Shown piece by piece: positions 58,018 through 64,000 of a DNA stretch of 64,000 nucleotides (the first letter of the stretch is position 1; each line of letters begins with the position of its first letter). The stretch comes from Candidatus Dechloromonas phosphorivorans (GTDB lineage: Bacteria; Pseudomonadota; Gammaproteobacteria; Burkholderiales; Rhodocyclaceae). The notes beneath the pieces were generated by a model, which saw only the letters and a list, made by a program, of their open reading frames with translations, had not been told where the DNA came from and ran no database searches. Where the stretch lies: contig JADKBR010000001.1 of assembly GCA_016714975.1 (NCBI GenBank), positions 434,001 through 498,000 of the forward strand, read 5' to 3'. Made by a program: the position numbers and the translations under genes.

Positions 58018-59208
58018 TTACGCGATAATTTTGGCGACGACGCCGGCGCCGACGGTACGGCCGCCTTCGCGGATGGCAAAGCGCAGGCCTTCCTCCATGG
58101 CGATCGGGTTGATCAGCTTGATGGTCATGGCGATGTTGTCGCCCGGCATCACCATCTCGACACCTTCCGGCAGGTCGATGGAACCGGTCACGTCGGTCGT
58201 GCGGAAGTAGAACTGCGGGCGGTAGCCATTGAAGAACGGGGTGTGACGGCCGCCTTCATCCTTGGACAGGATGTACACTTCGGAGGTGAAGTGGGTGTGC
58301 GGCTTGACGGAACCCGGCTTGCACAGCACCTGGCCACGCTCGACGTCTTCACGCTTGGTGCCACGCAGCAGAACGCCAACGTTGTCACCCGCCTGACCTT
58401 GATCAAGCAGTTTGCGGAACATTTCAACACCGGTGCAGACGGTCTTGAGGGTGGGGCGGATGCCGACGATTTCGAGGTCTCCGCCAACCTTGACGATGCC
58501 ACGCTCGACACGCCCGGTGACGACGGTGCCGCGACCGGAGATGGAAAATACGTCTTCAACCGGCATCAGGAAGGGCAGGTCGACAGCGCGTTCCGGGGTC
58601 GGAATGTAGGCATCAAGGGCGTCAGCCAGGCGGAAGATGGAGGGTTCGCCTATTTCGGATTGGTCGCCTTCGAGGGCCTTCAGGGCCGAGCCCTGGATGA
58701 TCGGGGTGTCGTCGCCCGGGAAGTCGTACTTGGAGAGCAGTTCGCGCAGTTCCATTTCGACGAGTTCGAGCAACTCGGCGTCGTCAACCATGTCGCACTT
58801 GTTCATGTAGACGAGGACGTAGGGGACGCCAACCTGACGGGCAAGCAGGATGTGCTCGCGGGTCTGCGGCATCGGGCCGTCAGCAGCGGAGCAGACGAGA
58901 ATGGCGCCGTCCATCTGCGCCGCACCGGTAATCATGTTCTTGATGTAGTCGGCGTGCCCCGGGCAGTCAACGTGCGCGTAGTGACGGTTGGCGGTCTCGT
59001 ATTCGACGTGGGCGGTGTTGATCGTGATGCCGCGCGCCTTCTCTTCCGGCGCCGCATCAATCTCGGCATATTTCTTGGCCACACCACCAAACTTTGCCGA
59101 CAGCACCGTGGTGATCGCCGCCGTCAGCGTGGTCTTGCCATGGTCAACGTGACCAATCGTGCCCACATTCACGTGCGGCTTCGTACGCTCAAATTTTGAC
59201 TTGGCCAT
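58018..59208 (-). CDS. tuf: Elongation factor Tu, copy 2 (tRNA-tuf-secE operon)
   Basis: A 396-residue protein identical to copy 1 at 41407-42597. The three silent differences I found (58255 T, 58276 C, 58291 G) cluster within 37 bp. It sits between tRNA-Thr and tRNA-Trp, as tufB does in many proteobacteria, and is driven by the strong promoter upstream of tRNA-Tyr. Confidence 0.98.
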   Translation of the reverse strand: MAKSKFERTKPHVNVGTIGHVDHGKTTLTAAITTVLSAKFGGVAKKYAEIDAAPEEKARGITINTAHVEYETANRHYAHVDCPGHADYIKNMITGAAQMDGAILVCSAADGPMPQTREHILLARQVGVPYVLVYMNKCDMVDDAELLELVEMELRELLSKYDFPGDDTPIIQGSALKALEGDQSEIGEPSIFRLADALDAYIPTPERAVDLPFLMPVEDVFSISGRGTVVTGRVERGIVKVGGDLEIVGIRPTLKTVCTGVEMFRKLLDQGQAGDNVGVLLRGTKREDVERGQVLCKPGSVKPHTHFTSEVYILSKDEGGRHTPFFNGYRPQFYFRTTDVTGSIDLPEGVEMVMPGDNIAMTIKLINPIAMEEGLRFAIREGGRTVGAGVVAKIIA

Positions 59209-59260
59209 TTCAGTTCCCCAATCATCAAATAAGAAAAAACCCAGAATCCAAAGCGGTCAG

Positions 59261-59335
<75 letters not shown>

Positions 59336-59365
59336 CCAATCAAACACTCCAACCGCGCCGCATTG

Positions 59366-59439
59366 TGGAGCGGGTGAAGGGAATCGAACCCTCGTCTTAA
59401 GCTTGGAAGGCTTCGGCTCTACCATTGAGCTACACCCGC
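59366..59439 (-). tRNA. tRNA-Gly (anticodon TCC)
   Basis: A 74-nt cloverleaf: 5' GCGGGTGTAGCTCAATGGTA, anticodon loop CTTCCAA, T-loop GTTCGATTC, encoded 3' CCA. Between tRNA-Tyr and tRNA-Thr. Confidence 0.97.
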
Positions 59440-59481
59440 TTAAACCTTGCCTGCAACGCAGGCCCATACAGCACTAAATCC

Positions 59482-59565
<84 letters not shown>

Positions 59566-59578
59566 GGAAGAACGCATG

Positions 59579-59607
59579 ATTATCCTGCCTCTGTTCACTG
59601 CTGTCAA
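59579..59607 (-). promoter_or_regulatory. Promoter of the tRNA-tuf-secE-nusG operon
   Basis: Minus strand -35 TTGACA (59602-59607) and -10 GATAAT (59579-59584) with an ideal 17-nt spacer, ending 13 bp upstream of tRNA-Tyr. The best-matched promoter in the window, as expected for stable RNA. Confidence 0.88.
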
Positions 59608-59628
59608 CACCTCAGGACCACTGGTCGC

Positions 59629-59651
59629 AAAAAAGCCGGCCAGCGGCCGGC
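59629..59651 (-). terminator. Intrinsic terminator of the cytochrome c gene
   Basis: Stem GCCGGCC/GGCCGGC with a 3-nt loop, followed on the minus strand by six T residues (59634-59629). It lies 20 bp past the cytochrome stop, isolating it from the tRNA promoter downstream. Confidence 0.9.
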
Positions 59652-59671
59652 CAGTTCGCGGATCGAGGGAC

Positions 59672-59980
59672 TTACTTCTGGGACAGGACCCAGGCAGCCA
59701 GCTTGGAGGCCTCTTCCGGCGTGACGTTGTTCGGCGGCATCGGAATTTGTCCCCAGACACCTTTGCCACCAGCCTTGATCTTCTCGGCAAGCATGGCTGG
59801 TGCCTTGGCATCACCCTTGTACTTGGCGGCAACATCCTTGTAGGCCGGGCCGACGAGCTTCTTGTCGATGGCGTGGCAGGCCATGCAGTTCTTGGACTTT
59901 GCCAAGGCTTCGTCAGCCTGGACCTGACCGGCCATCACGATCCCAGCGGCGGCCATCATGGCAACATAAACAGCTTTCAT
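59672..59980 (-). CDS. Small class I cytochrome c (c-551/c8 type)
   Basis: A 102-residue periplasmic electron carrier. Signal peptide ends near QVQADEALAK. Haem is bound by C32-M-A-C35-H36; the sixth ligand is probably Met81 in WGQIPMPPNNVTPEE. The mature size of about 80 residues fits the c-551/c8 class, which feeds terminal oxidases, nitrite reductase or peroxidases. Single-gene unit with its own terminator. Confidence 0.93.
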   Translation of the reverse strand: MKAVYVAMMAAAGIVMAGQVQADEALAKSKNCMACHAIDKKLVGPAYKDVAAKYKGDAKAPAMLAEKIKAGGKGVWGQIPMPPNNVTPEEASKLAAWVLSQK

Positions 59981-60144
59981 TCTCTTGCTCCGTTTGTCGG
60001 GTTGGTGGGTGAATCAGCTAGCGATGATAAGACCCTTTTCCTTCACTTGCAAACTGCTTCTGACGTAGCAAGTGGATCAGGGGCGATGCGATTTCTGGTC
60101 ACCTCTTGTTAACGCATGGGGATGCTGGGCGTTGACCGGAAACC

Positions 60145-60765
60145 TCATGCAGACCGCGAAGAAAACGCCAAAAACACGCCGGCCGAGATGAAGAAACCAC
60201 CGAAGACCCTGTTCTGCCAGCGGATTTCCTGCGGATCATGCAACCAGCGTCCCAGGCGACGCCCAGTCAAAGCATAGACCGACATCACGACGATATCTGT
60301 TGCGCACAGAGTCAGTGCGATCAGCAGATACTGTTGCAGTTGGGCCCGCCCCGGGTCGATGAACTGCGGCACGAGGGCGCCGATGAAGATGATCGCCTTG
60401 GGGTTGGTCAGGTTGACCAGCATGCCTTGCAGAAAGAACCCTGTCCGCCGCGCTGTCGGGCAGCCGACATCAAGCGGCACCGATGGCGCACGCCATTTCT
60501 GGATTCCCAACCAGAGCAGATAGCCAGCGCCGATCAACTTCATCACGGAAAACGCGGACTCCGAGGTGGCAATCAATGCGCCGAACCCCATTGCGATGAT
60601 GGCCAGATGAACGACAAATGCCGCCTGGAGCCCAAGAATCGTGATCAGCGCCGACCAGTAGCCGTCGCGCATGCCGGTGCCGATGCTGAGCACCGCCCCC
60701 GGCCCAGGGGTGACGGCGATCAGGATCGCCGCCAGCAGGAATCCGAGCCAGACTGCGAGGGTCAC
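60145..60765 (-). CDS. LysE/RhtB family amino-acid exporter
   Basis: A 206-residue membrane protein with six hydrophobic segments. The GTG start (60765; VTLAVWLGFLLAAILIAVTP) gives the exact family length and overlaps the ilvD stop by 4 bp; a longer frame lies inside ilvD. The N-terminal TPGPGAVLSIGTGMRDGY and GAGYLLWLGIQKWR motifs define the family. Coupling to ilvD suggests export of branched-chain or related amino acids, which is inference. Confidence 0.92.
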   Translation of the reverse strand: MTLAVWLGFLLAAILIAVTPGPGAVLSIGTGMRDGYWSALITILGLQAAFVVHLAIIAMGFGALIATSESAFSVMKLIGAGYLLWLGIQKWRAPSVPLDVGCPTARRTGFFLQGMLVNLTNPKAIIFIGALVPQFIDPGRAQLQQYLLIALTLCATDIVVMSVYALTGRRLGRWLHDPQEIRWQNRVFGGFFISAGVFLAFSSRSA

Positions 60766-62618
60766 TTGCGCCGCTGGATCTGCGTCACGTCGCGGACTGC
60801 CCCCTTGTCGGCCGACGTCGCCATCAGCGCATAAGCCTGCAGCGCGGCGGAGACGAAGCGCTCGCGCTCGACCGGCTGCCAAGCTGCTTCACCCCGCGCA
60901 TCCATCGCGGCGCGGCGGCGCGCCAGTTCGTCGTCGCTGACCGCCAGGTGAATGCTGCGCCTGGGAATGTCGATTTCGATGGTGTCGCCCTCCTCGACCA
61001 GGCCGATTGCCCCGCCATCAGCCGCCTCCGGCGAAGCGTGGCCGATCGACAAGCCCGAGGTGCCGCCCGAGAAACGGCCATCGGTGAGCAGCGCGCAGGC
61101 CTTGCCCAGTCCCATCGACTTCAGGTAAGAGGTCGGATAGAGCATCTCCTGCATGCCAGGCCCGCCCTTGGGACCTTCGTAGCGGATGACGACGATGTCG
61201 CCGGCCACGATTTTGCCCCCCAAAATACCGTCGACCGCAGCATCCTGGCTTTCGAAAACACGGGCGCGGCCGGTGAATTTCCAGATCGACTCGTCGACGC
61301 CGGCCGTCTTGACGATGCACCCGTCGACGGCAATATTGCCACGCAGCACCGCCAGCCCGCCTTCCTGCGAATAGGCGCTGGCCCTGCTACGAATACAGCC
61401 GTGGCTACGGTCGAGGTCGAGTTCGCTGTAGCGCCGATCCTGCGAGAAGGCAACCTGGGTCGGCACGCCACCTGGTCCGGCGCGGAAAAATTCATGGACT
61501 GCCGCTTCCTGCGTACGCGCCACGTCCCAACGATCGATGGCGTCGCCGAGGGTCTTCTCATGCACGGTCGGCACGTCGCGGTGCAGCAGGCCGGCGCGGT
61601 CGAGTTCGCCGAGGATGCCCATGATGCCGCCGGCGCGATGGACGTCCTCGATGTGGTACTTGTCGGTCATCGGCGCCACCTTGCACAGGCAGGGCACGGC
61701 GCGCGAAATGCGGTCGATGTCGGCCATCGTGAACTCGACGCCTGCCTCCTGCGCCGCCGCCAGAATATGCAGCACCGTATTGGTCGAGCCGCCCATGGCG
61801 ACGTCGAGCGTCATGGCGTTCTCGAAGGCCTGGAAGGTGGCGATCGAGCGCGGCAGAACCGAGGCGTCATCCTGTTCGTAGTAGCGGCGGCAAAGTTCGA
61901 CTGCCAGGCGGCCGGCGCGCAAGAACAGTTCCTTGCGGTCGGCGTGGGTGGCGACGACAGTGCCGTTGCCCGGTAGCGACAGACCGAGCGCCTCGGTCAG
62001 GCAGTTCATCGAATTGGCGGTAAACATCCCCGAACACGAGCCGCAGGTCGGGCAGGCCGAACGTTCGATCTCGGCGAGGTCGGCATCCGAGACCGAACTG
62101 TCGGCGGCCTTGACCATCGCATCGACGAGATCAAGATGAATCACCTGACCTTTTACGGTGACCTTGCCGGCCTCCATCGGGCCGCCGGAGACGAAAATGG
62201 CCGGGATGTTTAGGCGCATCGCGGCCATCAGCATGCCCGGAGTGATCTTGTCGCAGTTGGAGATGCAGACCATCGCGTCGGCGCAGTGGCCGTTGACCAT
62301 GTATTCGACCGAGTCGGCGATCAGGTCGCGCGAAGGCAGCGAGTAGAGCATGCCGCCGTGACCCATCGCGATGCCGTCGTCGATGGCGATGGTGTTGAAT
62401 TCCTTGGCGATGCCGCCGGCCGCCTCGATTTCGCGGGCGACCAGTTGCCCCATGTCCTTGAGGTGCACATGGCCCGGCACGAACTGCGTGAAGGAATTGA
62501 CGACGGCGATGATCGGCTTGCCGAAATCGCCATCCTTCATGCCGGTGGCGCGCCACAGGGCGCGGGCGCCGGCCATGTTGCGGCCGTGGGTGGAGGTACG
62601 GGAGCGGTAATCAGGCAT
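60762..62618 (-). CDS. ilvD: Dihydroxy-acid dehydratase
   Basis: A 618-residue Fe-S enzyme for the third common step of isoleucine and valine synthesis. Cluster cysteines lie in CISNCDKITPGMLMAAM and CPTCGSCSGMFTANSMNCLT. MPDYRSRTSTHGRNMAGARA is the canonical N-terminus, and the C-terminal GLSIGHASPEAADGG loop is present. Divergent from lgt, and followed by a coupled exporter gene. Confidence 0.98.
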   Translation of the reverse strand: MPDYRSRTSTHGRNMAGARALWRATGMKDGDFGKPIIAVVNSFTQFVPGHVHLKDMGQLVAREIEAAGGIAKEFNTIAIDDGIAMGHGGMLYSLPSRDLIADSVEYMVNGHCADAMVCISNCDKITPGMLMAAMRLNIPAIFVSGGPMEAGKVTVKGQVIHLDLVDAMVKAADSSVSDADLAEIERSACPTCGSCSGMFTANSMNCLTEALGLSLPGNGTVVATHADRKELFLRAGRLAVELCRRYYEQDDASVLPRSIATFQAFENAMTLDVAMGGSTNTVLHILAAAQEAGVEFTMADIDRISRAVPCLCKVAPMTDKYHIEDVHRAGGIMGILGELDRAGLLHRDVPTVHEKTLGDAIDRWDVARTQEAAVHEFFRAGPGGVPTQVAFSQDRRYSELDLDRSHGCIRSRASAYSQEGGLAVLRGNIAVDGCIVKTAGVDESIWKFTGRARVFESQDAAVDGILGGKIVAGDIVVIRYEGPKGGPGMQEMLYPTSYLKSMGLGKACALLTDGRFSGGTSGLSIGHASPEAADGGAIGLVEEGDTIEIDIPRRSIHLAVSDDELARRRAAMDARGEAAWQPVERERFVSAALQAYALMATSADKGAVRDVTQIQRRK

Positions 62619-62658
62619 GGGAATCTCCGTCGAGAACTTTGCGCCCTGCGGCGCGAAC

Positions 62659-62664
62659 TATAAT
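62659..62664 (+). promoter_or_regulatory. -10 element upstream of lgt
   Basis: A perfect TATAAT lies 31 bp upstream of the lgt ATG, between divergent ilvD and lgt. The matching -35 (TTTGCG region near 62637-62642) is poor, so only the -10 is claimed. Confidence 0.5.
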
Positions 62665-62694
62665 GGGCGAATTCTAGCCGACTCTCCGCCGCCG

Positions 62695-63486
62695 ATGCTT
62701 CTGCACCCACAGTTCGATCCTGTCGCCTTTTCGCTCGGCCCGCTGTCGGTGCGCTGGTACGGTCTGATGTATCTGGTCGCTTTCGTTCAGTTCATCCTGC
62801 TCGGGCGCTACCGGATCCGTTGCCGCCCCGGGATCATTACGGTCGCGCAACTGGACGACCTGCTCTTTTACGGCATGCTCGGCGTCATTATCGGCGGCCG
62901 ACTGGGCCAGGTGCTCTTCTACGAGCCGGACTACTACCTGGCCAATCCTGTGGAGATCCTCGCCGTCTGGAAAGGCGGAATGGCCTTTCATGGCGGATTC
63001 CTCGGCGTCCTGGTCGCCATGGGTCTGTGGTCGCGCAAGCACCGCATCGCCTGGTTCGACATCACCGATTTCATCGCCCCGCTGGTGCCCCTCGGGCTGG
63101 CGGCCGGGCGCATCGGCAATTTCATCAACGGCGAACTGTGGGGCCGGGTCGCCGATCCCGGTCTGCCGTGGGCCATGATTTTCCCGCAGGCCGGCGACAT
63201 GCAGCCGCGCCACCCATCGCAGCTTTACCACGTCGGGCTGGAAGGGCTGGTCCTGTTCGCGATTTTGTGGCTTTTCAGCAGTCGACCGCGACCGCGCAGC
63301 GCGGTGTCAGGCGTATTCCTGATCGGTTACGGCAGTTTCCGCTTCATCACCGAGTTCTTCCGCGAACCAGACCACGGCATCTTCGGACAGTCCTATGTGG
63401 TCAGCATGGGCCAGTGGCTGTCGCTGCCGATGGTCCTGATCGGGATCGCGATGCTGGCAATGGCCTATCGGAAGAAGTCCCTATAA
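62695..63486 (+). CDS. lgt: Prolipoprotein diacylglyceryl transferase
   Basis: A 263-residue inner-membrane enzyme adding diacylglycerol to the lipobox cysteine of prolipoproteins. About seven membrane segments; the Lgt signature GRIGNFINGELWGR, GGMAFHGGFLGVL and the C-terminal YGSFRFITEFFREPDHGIFG are present. The start MLLHPQFDPVAFSLGP at 62695 matches the family; a frame from 62617 would begin inside ilvD. The lipoprotein at 19513 is one client. Confidence 0.96.
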   Translation: MLLHPQFDPVAFSLGPLSVRWYGLMYLVAFVQFILLGRYRIRCRPGIITVAQLDDLLFYGMLGVIIGGRLGQVLFYEPDYYLANPVEILAVWKGGMAFHGGFLGVLVAMGLWSRKHRIAWFDITDFIAPLVPLGLAAGRIGNFINGELWGRVADPGLPWAMIFPQAGDMQPRHPSQLYHVGLEGLVLFAILWLFSSRPRPRSAVSGVFLIGYGSFRFITEFFREPDHGIFGQSYVVSMGQWLSLPMVLIGIAMLAMAYRKKSL

Positions 63487-63524
63487 TTGCCGATCACCTT
63501 AGGCACCCAGAAAGGAATCCAGCC

Positions 63525-64000
63525 ATGTATCGTCCATTCAAGGTTCTCGGCATCCAGCAGATCGCCATCGGCGGTCCCTCCAAGGCAAAACTGCGCACCC
63601 TGTGGGTTGACATGTTTGGCCTTGAAGTGACCAGCACCTTTGTTTCCGAGCGCGAGAACGTCGACGAGGATATCTGTGCCATGGGCAGCGGCCCGTTCAA
63701 GGTCGAAGTCGACCTGATGCAGCCGGTCGATCCGGAAAAGAAGCCGGCCGTGCATGCGACGCCGCTCAACCACGTCGGATTGTGGATCGACGATCTGCCG
63801 CAGGCGGTCGAATGGCTCTCGGCCAACGGCGTGCGCTTTGCGCCGGGCGGCATCCGCAAGGGGGCAGCCGGTTTCGACATCACCTTCCTTCACCCGAAGG
63901 GCAACGAGGAATTTCCGATCGGCGGCGAAGGCGTGCTGATCGAACTGGTGCAGGCGCCCCCTGAAGTCGTTTCGGCATTCGCGCAACTGGCTGCCGGCTA
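63525..64000 (+). CDS. VOC (glyoxalase/epimerase) family protein, stop split by window edge
   Basis: A 158-residue single-domain VOC protein, complete apart from the last base of its stop (the window ends ...GGC TA). Starts MYRPFKVLGIQQIAIGGPSK. Likely metal ligands by position are Gln in IQQIAI, Glu in FKVEVDLM, His in NHVGLWIDDLPQAVEWL and Glu in GVLIELVQ, the Q/E/H/E set used by human-type glyoxalase I. Lactoylglutathione lyase or methylmalonyl-CoA epimerase activity cannot be told apart. AAAGGA precedes the ATG. Confidence 0.85.
   Translation, partial: MYRPFKVLGIQQIAIGGPSKAKLRTLWVDMFGLEVTSTFVSERENVDEDICAMGSGPFKVEVDLMQPVDPEKKPAVHATPLNHVGLWIDDLPQAVEWLSANGVRFAPGGIRKGAAGFDITFLHPKGNEEFPIGGEGVLIELVQAPPEVVSAFAQLAAG

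Noticed and set aside
58018..59208. Second tuf as an assembly duplication
   Set aside because: Flanks are different on both sides (tRNA-Thr and tRNA-Trp against fusA and rpsJ) and silent differences exist; two tuf genes in these positions are normal for proteobacteria.

Overview
The window is GC-rich chromosomal DNA from a betaproteobacterium. The ribosomal and RNA polymerase proteins, the class I cytochrome c, the beta-proteobacterial operon order and the fatty-acid genes fit Rhodocyclales (Azonexus/Dechloromonas/Accumulibacter relatives) best. That placement is inference from familiarity with the proteins, not a search result.

Region 1 (1-13.6 kb) is mixed accessory DNA. A partial fadH (2,4-dienoyl-CoA reductase) with a palindromic operator candidate upstream is followed by a small scar zone holding a broken second copy of the 3' half of a glycosyltransferase-GtrA gene and a decayed REP-associated transposase. 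Next comes an unrecognised 1238-residue protein gene, then the intact glycosyltransferase-GtrA gene and a GT39/ArnT-type membrane glycosyltransferase; these last two probably make, flip and use a lipid-linked sugar. The direct repeats (2001-2410 and 7221-7936) bracket the large unknown gene. A glutathione S-transferase gene, an amidase remnant and a patatin-like phospholipase fused to an outer-membrane barrel follow.

Region 2 (13.6-27.3 kb) holds ordinary housekeeping and transport genes: a UMF1-type MFS transporter, a periplasmic lysozyme-inhibitor-like protein, an AT-richer PIN/NYN-like protein, ridA-recG, a TPR protein, a YajG-like lipoprotein, a FadL-type porin beside an acyl-CoA thioesterase, an Atm1-type ABC exporter, and a gltIJKL glutamate/aspartate importer. 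A perfect 16-bp-arm palindrome acts as a shared terminator between gltL and the ribosomal cluster.

Region 3 (27.3-59.6 kb, all minus strand) is the complete fused secE-nusG-L11-beta-str-S10-spc-alpha supercluster, read from tRNA-Tyr/Gly/Thr through tuf, tRNA-Trp, secE, nusG, rplKAJL, rpoBC, rpsLG, fusA, a second tuf, rpsJ, the S10 and spc blocks, and rpsMKD-rpoA-rplQ. Promoters can be read directly at the head of the tRNA-tuf unit (TTGACA-17-GATAAT), before rpsL (TTGACA-17-TAAAAT, inside the rpoC terminator hairpin), between rpsJ and rplC, and between rpsQ and rplN. The infA gene expected between secY and rpmJ is present only as a frameshifted relic.

Region 4 (59.6-64 kb) has a small cytochrome c with its own terminator, a LysE/RhtB exporter overlapping ilvD by 4 bp, lgt on the opposite strand, and a VOC-family gene whose stop codon is cut by the window edge.

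No CRISPR array, rRNA gene, prophage or intact insertion sequence was seen. The least explained pieces are the large gene at 3188-6904 with its flanking repeats, the 104-bp TTAT-bounded insert, and the infA relic.
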